From positions 124,001 through 188,000 of the forward strand of contig NZ_JAKVIJ010000001.1 in assembly GCF_022760965.1 (NCBI RefSeq): DNA of 64,000 nt. Reading direction: 5' to 3'. The notes under the pieces are model-generated. The model saw nothing but the letters and a program-made list of their open reading frames with translations. It made no database searches and had not been told where the DNA came from. Positions 55,061-63,931 of this stretch are shown here, in pieces (position 1 is the first letter of the stretch; every line of letters begins with the position of its first letter). Source of the DNA: Simplicispira sedimenti. Its GTDB lineage: Bacteria; Pseudomonadota; Gammaproteobacteria; Burkholderiales; Burkholderiaceae_C. A program made the position numbers and the translations under genes.

Positions 55061-56509
55061 ATGTCTGCGAAACTGATCCACGGGTACGAAGTCGTCATCG
55101 GCTTCGAGACCCACGCCCAACTGGCCACGAAGAGCAAGATCTTCAGCCGCGCCAGCACCGCCTTCGGCGCCGAGCCCAACACCCAGGCCTGCGCGGTGGA
55201 CCTGGCCCTGCCCGGCACCCTGCCCGTGATGAACCGCGAGGCCGTGGCCTGCGCCATCAAGCTGGGCCTGGCCCTGGGCAGCACCATCGCGCCCCGGAGC
55301 ATCTTCGCGCGCAAGAACTACTTCTACCCCGACCTGCCCAAGGGCTACCAGATCAGCCAGTTCGAGATCCCGGTGGTGCAAGGCGGCGAGGTGTCGTTCT
55401 ACCTGGGCGACGAGAAGAAGACCGTGCGCCTGGTGCGCGCCCACCTGGAGGAAGACGCGGGCAAGTCGCTGCACGAGGAGTTCCACGGCATGAGCGGCAT
55501 CGACCTGAACCGCGCGGGCACGCCGCTGCTGGAGATCGTGACCGAGCCCGACATGCGCTCCACCGAAGAGGCCGTGGCCTACGCCAAGGAGCTGCACAAG
55601 ATCGTCACCTGGATCGGCATCTGCGACGGCAACATGCAGGAGGGGTCGTTCCGCTGCGACGCCAACGTCTCCGTGCGCAAGCCCGGCCAGCCGCTGGGCA
55701 CGCGCCGCGAGATCAAGAACCTCAACAGCTTCAAGTTCATGCAGCAGGCGATCGACTACGAGATCCGCTGGCAGATCGAGGAGCTGGAGGATGGCCGCGC
55801 CATCGAGCAGGCCACGGTGCTGTTCAACCCCGACACGGGCGAAACGCGCGCCATGCGCACCAAGGAAGACGCGGCCGACTACCGCTACTTCCCCGACCCG
55901 GACCTGCCGCCGCTGGTGATCGCGCCCGAATGGGTGGAAGCCACGCGCGCGCAGATGACCGAGCTGCCCCGCACCATGGCAGCGCGCTTCGTGCAGGACT
56001 ACGGCCTGCCCGAATACGACGCCACCACGCTCACGCAGAGCAAGGCCATGGCGGCGTACTTTGAGGCCGCCGCACGGGCCAGCGGCCAGGCCAAGCTGGC
56101 CAGCAACTGGATCATGGGCGAGGTGTCACGCCGCCTCAACAGCGAAGAAATCGGCATCGAGGATGCCAAGGTTGACAGCGCAAAGCTGGCCACGCTCATC
56201 CAGCGCATCAGCGACGGCACGATCAGCAACAATGCTGCACGCCAGGTATTCGATGCGTTGTGGGGCGGCGAGGCCAGCGAGGTCGATGCCGTCATCGAGG
56301 CCAAGGGCCTCAAGCAGATGAATGACAGCGGCGCCCTGGAAAAAATCATCGACGAGGTGATCGCAGCCAACCCCGACAACGTGGCGCAGTTCAAGGCGGG
56401 CAAGGACAAGGCCTTCAACGCCCTGGTGGGCCAGGCCATGAAAGCCAGCAAGGGCAAGGCCAACCCGGCACAGGTCAACGAACTGCTGCGCAAACGCCTG
56501 GAAGGCTGA
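55061..56509 (+). CDS. gatB: aspartyl/glutamyl-tRNA amidotransferase subunit B
   Basis: 482 aa. VIGFETHAQLATKSKIFS (usually IGLEVH) opens the kinase-transamidase domain; the C-terminal YqeY-like tRNA-binding tail ends VNELLRKRLEG. It phosphorylates Glu/Asp-tRNA and transfers ammonia. Last gene of gatCAB. Confidence 0.98.
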   Translation: MSAKLIHGYEVVIGFETHAQLATKSKIFSRASTAFGAEPNTQACAVDLALPGTLPVMNREAVACAIKLGLALGSTIAPRSIFARKNYFYPDLPKGYQISQFEIPVVQGGEVSFYLGDEKKTVRLVRAHLEEDAGKSLHEEFHGMSGIDLNRAGTPLLEIVTEPDMRSTEEAVAYAKELHKIVTWIGICDGNMQEGSFRCDANVSVRKPGQPLGTRREIKNLNSFKFMQQAIDYEIRWQIEELEDGRAIEQATVLFNPDTGETRAMRTKEDAADYRYFPDPDLPPLVIAPEWVEATRAQMTELPRTMAARFVQDYGLPEYDATTLTQSKAMAAYFEAAARASGQAKLASNWIMGEVSRRLNSEEIGIEDAKVDSAKLATLIQRISDGTISNNAARQVFDALWGGEASEVDAVIEAKGLKQMNDSGALEKIIDEVIAANPDNVAQFKAGKDKAFNALVGQAMKASKGKANPAQVNELLRKRLEG

Positions 56510-56527
56510 AGCGAGGGAAGTGGCAGG

Positions 56528-56555
56528 CGGGCGGCCGCGCCACGCAGGCCGCCCG
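56528..56555. terminator. GC stem-loop between gatB and the convergent gene
   Basis: CGGGCGGCC (56528-56536) and GGCCGCCCG (56547-56555) are perfect 9-bp arms with a 10-base loop. No T run on either strand, so it is a weak candidate for termination or RNA-end protection for both gatB and the DUF4124 gene. Confidence 0.5.
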
Positions 56556-56560
56556 AAGGC

Positions 56561-57253
56561 TCAGCGTGAGGCCGCAGGCACCGTGGCTGTGGCGGCCTGT
56601 GGCGGAACCACGCGCGCTGCCCACAGCTCCTTGAGCTGTGCCAGCTCGGCATCAAAGCGCTGGTGCACGCGGCGCTTTTCCTGGTCCTGCCCCGAAATGA
56701 AACGCTGTTGCTCGGCCATTTCTTCGGTGTTTTCGAGCAACTGGCGCTGCAAGTTCATGGGGGCCTTGGCGGGGTCCTTGCGGTAGAACTCCATCTCCAC
56801 GTCGATCTTCTTGCGCCGCTCCTGCAGCTCGGCAATGCGCTTCTTGGCCGTGGCCGTGACCTCATCGACATGGGTGATGGCGGCGGCACGCTCGGCGTCG
56901 TGGGCGGCCTTGTCGGGGTAGCGCGCCAACAGCACCCGCTCGCGGCGGCGCTCCTCGGCAATGCGGTTGCGCTCTTCCAGATCCTTGCGCCGCTTCGCTT
57001 CCAAGACTTCGCGCTCATGCTCGGTGAGCGTAGGGCCGATCACACGGCGCACTGTGCCCGTAGGGCTGAGTTCGCGCTGCTCGCGGTCTATGCATTCGGG
57101 AATGGGCCGGTCAGAGGTCAGGCGCCTGCCGTTCTTGTCCACGCAGGAATAGATGCCTGGCGCGGGCCCAGCCGCAGGCTGGGCCACGGCAACCGTGCCC
57201 AGAGCCGCCAGCAGCAGGCCCAAAACCGCAGGACACCCGCGAAGAAGGTTCAA
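56561..57253 (-). CDS. exported DUF4124-like coiled-coil protein
   Basis: 230 aa from a TTG at 57253, chosen because AAGGA lies about 9 bases upstream and it avoids an overlap with pyrE; an ATG at 57334 would overlap pyrE by 77 bases. Signal peptide ends near VAVAQ; GIYSCVDKNGRRLTSDRPIP is the DUF4124 motif; the rest is a long Glu/Arg-rich coiled coil. It directly follows pyrE. Function unknown, probably periplasmic. Confidence 0.8.
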   Translation of the reverse strand: MNLLRGCPAVLGLLLAALGTVAVAQPAAGPAPGIYSCVDKNGRRLTSDRPIPECIDREQRELSPTGTVRRVIGPTLTEHEREVLEAKRRKDLEERNRIAEERRRERVLLARYPDKAAHDAERAAAITHVDEVTATAKKRIAELQERRKKIDVEMEFYRKDPAKAPMNLQRQLLENTEEMAEQQRFISGQDQEKRRVHQRFDAELAQLKELWAARVVPPQAATATVPAASR

Positions 57254-57257
57254 TGCA

Positions 57258-57956
57258 TCATCCTTGGTGGACACCGTAACGCTGGCGGTAGGCCAACACC
57301 CTTTCATGGTGGGGCGCCATTTCGCCGTCGCCATGGTGCGATAGATAAAGCAATAAGTCTGCCAGTGTAGCGATAGCGCAGACCTTCAACCCCAATTGCT
57401 CGCGCACGTACTGCACGGCACTGTACGGCACATCCTGGCCATTCTCGGTGGCTTTTTCCTGGCGGTCCAGCGCAATGGCCACGGCATGGGGCGTGGCGCC
57501 TGCGCTGCGGATCAGGGCAATGGATTCGCGCGCTGCCGTTCCTGCGGACATCACATCGTCCACGATCAGCACGCGCCCGCGCAATGGCGCACCCACCAGC
57601 GTGCCGCCCTCGCCGTGGTCCTTGGCTTCCTTGCGGTTGTAGGCAAAGGGCACATTGCGGCCCAGGCGCGCCAGTTCCACCGCCACGGTGGCCGCCAGCG
57701 GAATGCCCTTGTACGCCGGGCCGAACACCATATCGAATTCGATGCCGCTGGCCAGCAGGGCTTTTGCATAGAATTGCGCGAGGCGGCCTAGCTTGGCGCC
57801 ATCATCGAACAGCCCGGCGTTGAAAAAATACGGGCTCATGCGGCCCGCCTTGGTTTTGAACTCGCCAAACCGCAGCACGCCGGACTCCACGGCAAACCGC
57901 ACAAAATCCTGCGCCAGACCGTCTTGCGAACCGGTGGGCGTGCCTTGATCGACCAT
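57258..57956 (-). CDS. pyrE: orotate phosphoribosyltransferase
   Basis: 232 aa, making OMP from orotate and PRPP in pyrimidine synthesis. GEFKTKAGRMSPYFFNAGLF and the PRPP loop VLIVDDVMSAGTA are diagnostic; AYNRKEAKDHGEGG forms the flexible loop. Its start is only 12 bases from the divergent exonuclease gene, so its promoter must lie inside that gene. Confidence 0.97.
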   Translation of the reverse strand: MVDQGTPTGSQDGLAQDFVRFAVESGVLRFGEFKTKAGRMSPYFFNAGLFDDGAKLGRLAQFYAKALLASGIEFDMVFGPAYKGIPLAATVAVELARLGRNVPFAYNRKEAKDHGEGGTLVGAPLRGRVLIVDDVMSAGTAARESIALIRSAGATPHAVAIALDRQEKATENGQDVPYSAVQYVREQLGLKVCAIATLADLLLYLSHHGDGEMAPHHERVLAYRQRYGVHQG

Positions 57957-57968
57957 GGAGTGATTCCC

Positions 57969-58772
57969 TTGTTCCGTTTAACCAGCCTCAACCTCAACGG
58001 CATCCGCTCCGCCGCCACCAAGGGCGTGGAGCCCTGGATCGCCGCCACCGTCCCGGATTGTATTTGCGTGCAGGAAGTCAAGGCCCAGGCGGCCGATGTC
58101 CAGGGGCGCTTCGAGCAGTTGGCGGGCCTGCAAGGCCATTTCCATTTTGCCGAGAAGAAGGGCTACTCGGGCGTGGGTGTCTATACCCGGCACGAACCCA
58201 GCGATGTGATCGCCGGCTTTGGCAGCCCCGAGTTCGACGCCGAAGGCCGCTACCTGGAACTGCGCTTTGACACACCCCAGCGCAAGCTGTCCATCATCAG
58301 CGCGTACTTTCCCAGCGGCTCCTCGGGCGAAGAGCGGCAGGAAGCCAAGTTCCGCTTTCTGGAGCAGTTCCACCCACACCTCATGCGCGCCAAGGCGCAA
58401 CGGGAATTCATCCTGTGCGGCGACGTGAACATCGCGCACCAGCAGATCGACCTGAAAAACTGGCGCAGCAACCAGAAAAACAGCGGCTTTTTGCCCGAAG
58501 AGCGCGCCTGGATGACAAAGTTGTTGCACACAACTGACCCAGACGGCGGTCTGGTGGACGTTTACCGCCAGCTCCACCCCCACACCACCGACGAGGCCTA
58601 CACCTGGTGGAGCAACCGGGGCCAGGCCTGGGCCAAGAACGTGGGCTGGCGGCTGGATTACCACCTGGCATCCCCCAGCCTGGCCACTACAGCCCGCACG
58701 GCCCAGGTGTACAAGGCGCAGCGCTTCAGCGACCATGCGCCGCTGACCATCGACTACGACTTTGCTCTGTAA
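57969..58772 (+). CDS. xth: exodeoxyribonuclease III (AP endonuclease)
   Basis: 267 aa Mg-dependent enzyme that cuts at abasic sites in base-excision repair. TTG start at 57969 with GGAG 8 bases upstream; GTG 57960 is an alternative. Motifs: LTSLNLNGIRSA, CVQEVKAQ (Glu metal ligand), GDVNIAHQQIDLKNW and the C-terminal FSDHAPLTIDYD (catalytic Asp-His). Confidence 0.95.
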   Translation: MFRLTSLNLNGIRSAATKGVEPWIAATVPDCICVQEVKAQAADVQGRFEQLAGLQGHFHFAEKKGYSGVGVYTRHEPSDVIAGFGSPEFDAEGRYLELRFDTPQRKLSIISAYFPSGSSGEERQEAKFRFLEQFHPHLMRAKAQREFILCGDVNIAHQQIDLKNWRSNQKNSGFLPEERAWMTKLLHTTDPDGGLVDVYRQLHPHTTDEAYTWWSNRGQAWAKNVGWRLDYHLASPSLATTARTAQVYKAQRFSDHAPLTIDYDFAL

Positions 58773-58855
58773 CGCCGGGACGGCAGGGCGCCAGCCACCC
58801 CCTCCTGGTTGCATGTTGTAACCTGTAGGGCTGTATCCACCGACGGCCCCACGCC

Positions 58856-60805
58856 ATGGCAGACACCACCACGCAGGACACCGCCTCCAGCCAGTATTTC
58901 GAGCCCCGCAACACCGACGAGCTGTGGGACCTGGTGACTTCGCCGCACCCCGTGGTGGGCAGGGCACGGCATTTGGGCGAAGCGCTGATCAACGCGGGCA
59001 TGCTCCAGCCCACCGATTTGATGCAGAGCCTGCGCATGCAGCAGAGCGAGCGCGACCGCGGGCGCCAGCGGCCCATCGGTCAGATCCTGACGGAACTGGG
59101 GCTGGTATCGCAGGATCAGTTGCGCCAGGCGATTGCCGCCTGGCTGGGCGAGTATGTGGTGCACCCCGGCCACTTGCAGCCCGACCCGGTGGCCGTGGCG
59201 CTGGTGCCGCGCTCCGTGGCCGAGCGCGAGTCGGTACTGCCGCTGCTGGCGCGCGATGACGCGCTGGTGGTACTGATGGCCGACCCCTACGACCGCGCCT
59301 TGCTCGACGAACTGCGCTTCCTGAGCCAGCGCCGCCTGGTGCCGCTGCAGGCCGCCCCCGGCACGCTGATGCCCGCCATTGCCAAGGCCTACAGCGTGCA
59401 TACCGACGCCCCCAAGGAGGGCAACGGCAATGGGGCCGCACGCAACGGCACGACAGGCAACGCCAGCGCGGCAGCGCGCCCCAGCTCGCAAGAGCTGGTC
59501 AGCAACCTCAACAGCATGGCGCCGGACTCCGACGCCGTGGCGACGGATGTGGTGACCGAATCGGACAACACGCTGGTGCGGCTGATCAACTCCATCATCG
59601 ACGAAGCCATTGCGCACCGTGCGTCGGACATCCACATCGAGACCGAACCCGCGCCCAGCAACGTGCGTGTGCGCCTGCGCATCGATGGCGACTTGGTGCC
59701 CTACCTGGAGCTGCCCGCACGTTTTCGCTATGCCATGGTGGCGCGCATCAAGATCATGGCCACCATGGACATTTCCGAGCACCGCAAACCGCAGGACGGC
59801 AAGATCGACTTCTCGCGCTTTGGCGGGCCGCCGGTGGAGCTGCGCGTCGTCACGGTGCCCACCTCGCGCGGCCTGGAGGACGTGGTGCTGCGCCTGCTGG
59901 CCGGTGCCAAGCCGCTGCCGCTGGAAAACATTGGCCTGAGCCCGACCAACCTGCAGGCGCTGCGCGAGATGGTGAAGAAGCCCTACGGTCTGGTGCTGGT
60001 GGTGGGCCCCACGGGCTGCGGCAAGACGACCACGCTGCATTCGGTGGTCCGCGATCTCAACACCTCCAACCGCAAGATCTGGACGGCCGAAGACCCGATC
60101 GAAATCACCCAGAGCGGTCTGCGCCAGGTGCAGATGAACGCGCGCATCGGCTGGACGTTCGCGGCGGCCATGCGCACCTTTCTGCGCGCCGACCCCGACG
60201 TGATCATGATCGGCGAAATGCGCGACGAGGAGACCGCGCGCATCGCCATCGAGGCCTCGCTCACGGGCCACCTGGTGCTGTCCACCCTGCACACCAACTC
60301 GGCGCCCGAGAGCATTGCACGCCTGCTGGAGATCGGGCTGGACCCGTTCAACTTCTCGGACTCGCTGCTGGCCATCCTGGCCCAGCGCCTGGTGCGCCGC
60401 CTGTGCACCCAGTGCCGCGAACCCCATGCCGCCCACCACGACACGCTGCAAGCCATGGCTTCGCAGTACCTGGAGAGCAGCGCCGCCAACAGCGCCGAAG
60501 CGCGCGATGCGCTCATCGCACGCTGGCGCAAGGCCTACGGCAAGGACGACGGCAGCATCACGCTGTGGCGCCGCCAGGGCTGCCCTCAGTGCGAATCGCA
60601 CGGCTACAAGGGCCGCATGGGCATCCACGAGCTGATGCTCAGCGACGAGCCCATCCGCCAGCACATCCGCCACCGCTCCTCGGCCACCGAAATCCGCCTC
60701 TCGGCGCTCGCCGCAGGCATGAAGACACTGCGCCAGGACGGCATCGAGAAAGTGCTGCAAGGCCTGACCGACATGTCCGAAGTGACGGCGGCCACCAACC
60801 TGTGA
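58856..60805 (+). CDS. GspE/PilB-type secretion or pilus assembly ATPase
   Basis: 649 aa. N-terminal MshEN/T2SSE_N domain (about 40-180), a Gly/Asn/Ala-rich linker, then the ATPase: Walker A GPTGCGKTTTLH, Asp box and Walker B DVIMIGEMRDEETA, and a zinc site of four cysteines in CTQCREP and CPQC. No pilus or type II secretion gene is adjacent, so it is an orphan that must act on a system encoded elsewhere. Confidence 0.9.
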   Translation: MADTTTQDTASSQYFEPRNTDELWDLVTSPHPVVGRARHLGEALINAGMLQPTDLMQSLRMQQSERDRGRQRPIGQILTELGLVSQDQLRQAIAAWLGEYVVHPGHLQPDPVAVALVPRSVAERESVLPLLARDDALVVLMADPYDRALLDELRFLSQRRLVPLQAAPGTLMPAIAKAYSVHTDAPKEGNGNGAARNGTTGNASAAARPSSQELVSNLNSMAPDSDAVATDVVTESDNTLVRLINSIIDEAIAHRASDIHIETEPAPSNVRVRLRIDGDLVPYLELPARFRYAMVARIKIMATMDISEHRKPQDGKIDFSRFGGPPVELRVVTVPTSRGLEDVVLRLLAGAKPLPLENIGLSPTNLQALREMVKKPYGLVLVVGPTGCGKTTTLHSVVRDLNTSNRKIWTAEDPIEITQSGLRQVQMNARIGWTFAAAMRTFLRADPDVIMIGEMRDEETARIAIEASLTGHLVLSTLHTNSAPESIARLLEIGLDPFNFSDSLLAILAQRLVRRLCTQCREPHAAHHDTLQAMASQYLESSAANSAEARDALIARWRKAYGKDDGSITLWRRQGCPQCESHGYKGRMGIHELMLSDEPIRQHIRHRSSATEIRLSALAAGMKTLRQDGIEKVLQGLTDMSEVTAATNL

Positions 60806-60823
60806 GCCGCGCGCCGGGGCGCG

Positions 60824-61321
60824 CTATGCGACCGGGCCGCAGCGATCCAACGGCACCTGCAGGCCCACCTTGAGGCAGCCCAGCGCGACCGAGGTACGAA
60901 AGCGCCGCACGTTGTCGTCGCCACCGAACAGGCGCCCCGTCAACGCCTCGTAGTCGGCCATGGTGGAGGCGGTGATGACCAGCAGGTAGTCCGCCTCGCC
61001 GGTGATGGCGTAGCACTGCTGCACCGCCGGTTCGCCTGCAATGCGCTGGCGCAGGCCAGCCGTGCGCAGCGGGTGTTCGTCGTGCACATGCACCTCCACC
61101 AGCAGCGTGAGCGGGCGCCCCAGCAGGCTGGCGTCGAGTTGGGCTGCCTCGGCCCGCACCACCCCGCTCTCGCGCAGGCGCCGGATGCGCCGCTGCACAG
61201 CCGGAGCCGACAGATGCACGGCCTGCGCGATCTCGCGCTGCGGCGTGGTGTTGTCACGCTGCAGGATGTCGAGGATGGCGAGGTCGAAGGCGTCGAGCTT
61301 CAAAGGATCGGCGACGGGCAT
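60824..61321 (-). CDS. Lrp/AsnC-family regulator
   Basis: 165 aa from ATG 61321. Helix-turn-helix in TPQREIAQAVHLSAPAVQRRI, then a RAM domain (CYAITGEADYLLVI) that binds amino acids. Divergent from an RhtA-like exporter with 73 bases between; an AT-rich AATATATT palindrome (61381-61388) beside the exporter's ATG is a possible binding site. Amino-acid-induced efflux is the likely role. Confidence 0.92.
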   Translation of the reverse strand: MPVADPLKLDAFDLAILDILQRDNTTPQREIAQAVHLSAPAVQRRIRRLRESGVVRAEAAQLDASLLGRPLTLLVEVHVHDEHPLRTAGLRQRIAGEPAVQQCYAITGEADYLLVITASTMADYEALTGRLFGGDDNVRRFRTSVALGCLKVGLQVPLDRCGPVA

Positions 61322-61394
61322 ATGGGAGCGAAAGTTGCGTGACAGACCCAGAAATAGAGCAGAAGACACAAGGGTAGCGCAATATATTTTCCGC

Positions 61395-62306
61395 ATGTCG
61401 TCTTCTTTGCGCACCTCTGCGTTCATTCCGCTGCTGGCCATTTTCGGCTCGGTCACCTTCCTCGGCCTGGGCACCTCGTGGGCCAAGCACACGCTGTTTC
61501 CGCTGGTCGGCGCGCAGGGCACCACGGCCGTGCGCGTGGGCTTTTCGGCACTGCTGCTCCTGCTGCTGTGGCGTCCCTGGCGCTGGCGCCTCACACGCGC
61601 GGACCTGCGCGCCATCGCCTGCTACGGCGCCGCGCTGGGTGGGATGAACCTCATGTTCTACCTGTCGCTGCAGACGCTGCCCTTCGGCGTGGCTGTGGCC
61701 ATTGAGTTCTCCGGGCCGCTGGCGGTGGCTGTGATGTCGTCGCGCCGGGCGCTGGACTTCGTCTGGGTGCTGCTGGCCGTGGCCGGGCTGGGCCTGCTGC
61801 TGCCGCTGGGACACGACGTGAGCACGCTGGACCCGCTGGGCGTGGCGTACTCGCTGGTGGCGGCCGTGTGCTGGGCGACCTACATCCTGTTTGGCAAGCG
61901 GGTCGGGCATTTGCATGCAGGCCTGTCGGTCTCGCTGGGCCTGACAGTGGCTGCGCTGGTGGTGCTGCCCGTGGGCTTGGCGCATTCCGGCATGGCATTG
62001 TTGTCCTGGCAAGTGCTGGCGGTGGGGCTGGGCGTGGCCGCCATCTCCAGCGCGGTGCCGATCTCGCTGGAGATGGTGGCGCTCAAGCGCCTGCCGTCGC
62101 AGGCCTTCGGCATCATGATCAGCATGGAGCCCGCCGTGGCCGCCGTGCTGGCACTGGGGCTGCTGGACGAGCGCCTGAGCGTCATGCAGTGGCTTGCCAT
62201 CGGGCTCATCGTGATGGCCTCGGTGGGTTGCGCCGCCACGGCACGCTCGGCGCCCCAGGAGAGTCGGCGCAGCAGCGCAGCCTCCGCGCCTACACTTGCG
62301 CCCTGA
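61395..62306 (+). CDS. EamA-family exporter, RhtA-like
   Basis: 303 aa, ten membrane helices. GLGTSWAKHTLFPLVGAQGT at the start and PISLEMVALKRLPSQAFGIM match RhtA, the threonine/homoserine exporter. Paired with a divergent Lrp/AsnC regulator, which supports amino-acid export. ATG 61395 lies right at the AT-rich operator-like sequence. Confidence 0.88.
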   Translation: MSSSLRTSAFIPLLAIFGSVTFLGLGTSWAKHTLFPLVGAQGTTAVRVGFSALLLLLLWRPWRWRLTRADLRAIACYGAALGGMNLMFYLSLQTLPFGVAVAIEFSGPLAVAVMSSRRALDFVWVLLAVAGLGLLLPLGHDVSTLDPLGVAYSLVAAVCWATYILFGKRVGHLHAGLSVSLGLTVAALVVLPVGLAHSGMALLSWQVLAVGLGVAAISSAVPISLEMVALKRLPSQAFGIMISMEPAVAAVLALGLLDERLSVMQWLAIGLIVMASVGCAATARSAPQESRRSSAASAPTLAP

Positions 62307-62346
62307 GCCGGTCACCCGGCATCCTGCAACCCCGCTTTCCGTCCCC

Positions 62347-62985
62347 ATGCTGCGCTACCTCACCGTTCCCGTCACGCCCTTCCAGCAAAACTGTTCCATC
62401 GTCTGGTGCGATGCCACCGGCCAGGCCGCCGTCATCGACCCGGGCGGCGATCTCGACCTGCTGCTGGCAGAAATCCAGCGCCTGGGGCTCACGCTCAGCC
62501 AGATCTGGCTCACGCACGCGCACATCGACCACGCCGGCGGCACGGGCGAGCTGGCCGAGCGACTGCAACTGCCCATCGTCGGGCCACATCCGGGCGATCA
62601 GTTCTGGATCGATGGCCTGCCGCAGCAGAGCGCGATGTTTGGCTTTCCGCCCGCGCAGCACTTCACGCCCACGCGCTGGCTGGCCGATGGCGACACGGTG
62701 CAGATCGGCAACGAGACGCTGGCCGTGCGCCACTGCCCAGGTCACACGCCGGGCCATGTGGTGTTCCACGCACCACAGATCGAGCGCTGCTTTGTGGGCG
62801 ACGTGCTGTTCGCTGGCAGCATTGGCCGCACCGATTTTCCCCAGGGCAACCACCAGCAGTTGATCGACAGCATCACGCAGCGCCTGTGGCCCATGGGGAA
62901 CCAGACGGTGTTCATTCCCGGCCATGGGCCTGAGAGCAGCTTCGGCCGCGAGCGCCAGAGCAACCCCTACGTGGGTGGCACTTGA
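62347..62985 (+). CDS. metallo-beta-lactamase-fold hydrolase (glyoxalase II-like, YcbL type)
   Basis: 212 aa. THAHIDHAGG is the HxHxDH zinc motif; further ligands are the His in CPGHTPGHVVF, the Asp in GDVLFAGSIGRTDF and the last His in IPGHGPESSFGRE. The short length and the GRTD motif are like YcbL-type type II glyoxalases, which hydrolyse S-lactoylglutathione or related thioesters. Confidence 0.9.
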   Translation: MLRYLTVPVTPFQQNCSIVWCDATGQAAVIDPGGDLDLLLAEIQRLGLTLSQIWLTHAHIDHAGGTGELAERLQLPIVGPHPGDQFWIDGLPQQSAMFGFPPAQHFTPTRWLADGDTVQIGNETLAVRHCPGHTPGHVVFHAPQIERCFVGDVLFAGSIGRTDFPQGNHQQLIDSITQRLWPMGNQTVFIPGHGPESSFGRERQSNPYVGGT

Positions 62986-62995
62986 AACTTCAATG

Positions 62996-63057
62996 GTTTT
63001 TGGCCTCTAGCGCCCGTGGATAAAGCGCTGACAGCTATCAATTCAATAGCATTTAGC
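62996..63057. repeat. REP-like repeat
   Basis: GGTTTTTGGCCTCTAGCGCC, then AAAGCGCTGACAGC and TATCAATTCAATAGCATTTA. Between the convergent hydrolase and M48 genes; the M48 stop codon (63053) lies at its edge. Confidence 0.85.
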
Positions 63058-63901
63058 CATTCTGGCGCGCGGCTTCGTACAGGCCCTGGACCTTGGGCAC
63101 GTTCTGCTGCAGCTCACGGATGCGGTCGGGCCCGCTGGGGTGGGTGGAGAGGAAGGCCAGGCCGTCCTTGCCGCCCGTGGCCTGGCCCATCTTCTGCCAC
63201 AGGCTCACGCTGGCGGCGGGCTGGAAGGCCGCACGGGCAGCCAGCTCCAGGCCCACCAGGTCGGCCTCGCTCTCGTCACCGCGGCTGAACTTGAGCGTGA
63301 GCAACTGCCCGCCCAGGTTGGCGGCCAGCTGCCCCACGTCGCCCAGGCCCAGCAACTGCGCGCCCAGGCGCAGGCCCAGGTTGGTGGCCTGGGTCTTGGC
63401 CAGGCGCTCGCGGGCGTGCTCGCGCAGTGCGTGGGCCATTTCGTGGCCCATGATCATGGCGGCCTCGTCGTCGGTCAGGCGCAACTGATCCAGGATGCCG
63501 GTGAAGAACGCAATCTTGCCGCCCGGCATGCAGAACGCATTGATCTGCTTGCTGGCAATGAGGTTGACCTCCCAGCGCCAGTGGCGCGCCCGGTCATTCC
63601 ATGGCGTGGTGAAAGGGATGAGGCGCCGTGCGATGGCGTGCAGGCGCGCAAGCTGCGGATGACCGGACGGCACCAGCGCCCCCTGCGCCCGGGCCTGGGC
63701 CAGCAACTGGCTGTACTGCTGGGTGGCCGAGGACTCCAGCGTTTCGGCCGGCACCAGGCGGCGCATGCCCGAGGCCGAACCCACCTCCACCTGGGCCAGC
63801 GCAGGCGCAGCAGCCCCGGCGGCGGCAGCCAGCACAAAGGCGCGCCGCGCCTGCCAGGGGGACGACGAGGCTACGGAAGGAGCGGGGCAAAGAAAGCACA
63901 T
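63053..63901 (-). CDS. M48-family metallopeptidase, exported
   Basis: 282 aa from ATG 63901. N-terminal export signal with ARRAFVLAAAAG ending near PALAQ. Zinc motif HEMAH in MGHEMAHALREHAR with the third ligand Glu in DESEADLVGLELA. Periplasmic M48 proteases of this size act in outer-membrane quality control (BepA/LoiP-like), but there is no TPR tail. Near-adjacent to a divergent transporter. Confidence 0.9.
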   Translation of the reverse strand: MCFLCPAPSVASSSPWQARRAFVLAAAAGAAAPALAQVEVGSASGMRRLVPAETLESSATQQYSQLLAQARAQGALVPSGHPQLARLHAIARRLIPFTTPWNDRARHWRWEVNLIASKQINAFCMPGGKIAFFTGILDQLRLTDDEAAMIMGHEMAHALREHARERLAKTQATNLGLRLGAQLLGLGDVGQLAANLGGQLLTLKFSRGDESEADLVGLELAARAAFQPAASVSLWQKMGQATGGKDGLAFLSTHPSGPDRIRELQQNVPKVQGLYEAARQNG

Positions 63902-63931
63902 GCGGGAATAATAGTCAAAACACCACACCCC

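Noticed and set aside
57254..57334. ATG-start extension of the DUF4124 gene overlapping pyrE by 77 bases
   Set aside because: The extension precedes a good signal peptide and lacks a ribosome site; TTG 57253 has AAGGA at proper distance.
58754..60760. 668-codon minus-strand frame opposite the PilB-like ATPase
   Set aside because: Shadow of a gene with complete Walker and zinc motifs on the plus strand.
61377..61394. Clear Lrp operator in the Lrp/rhtA intergenic region
   Set aside because: Only the central AATATATT is a true palindrome; the flanking GCG/CGC are off-centre by two bases, so it is mentioned with the gene but not called as a site.
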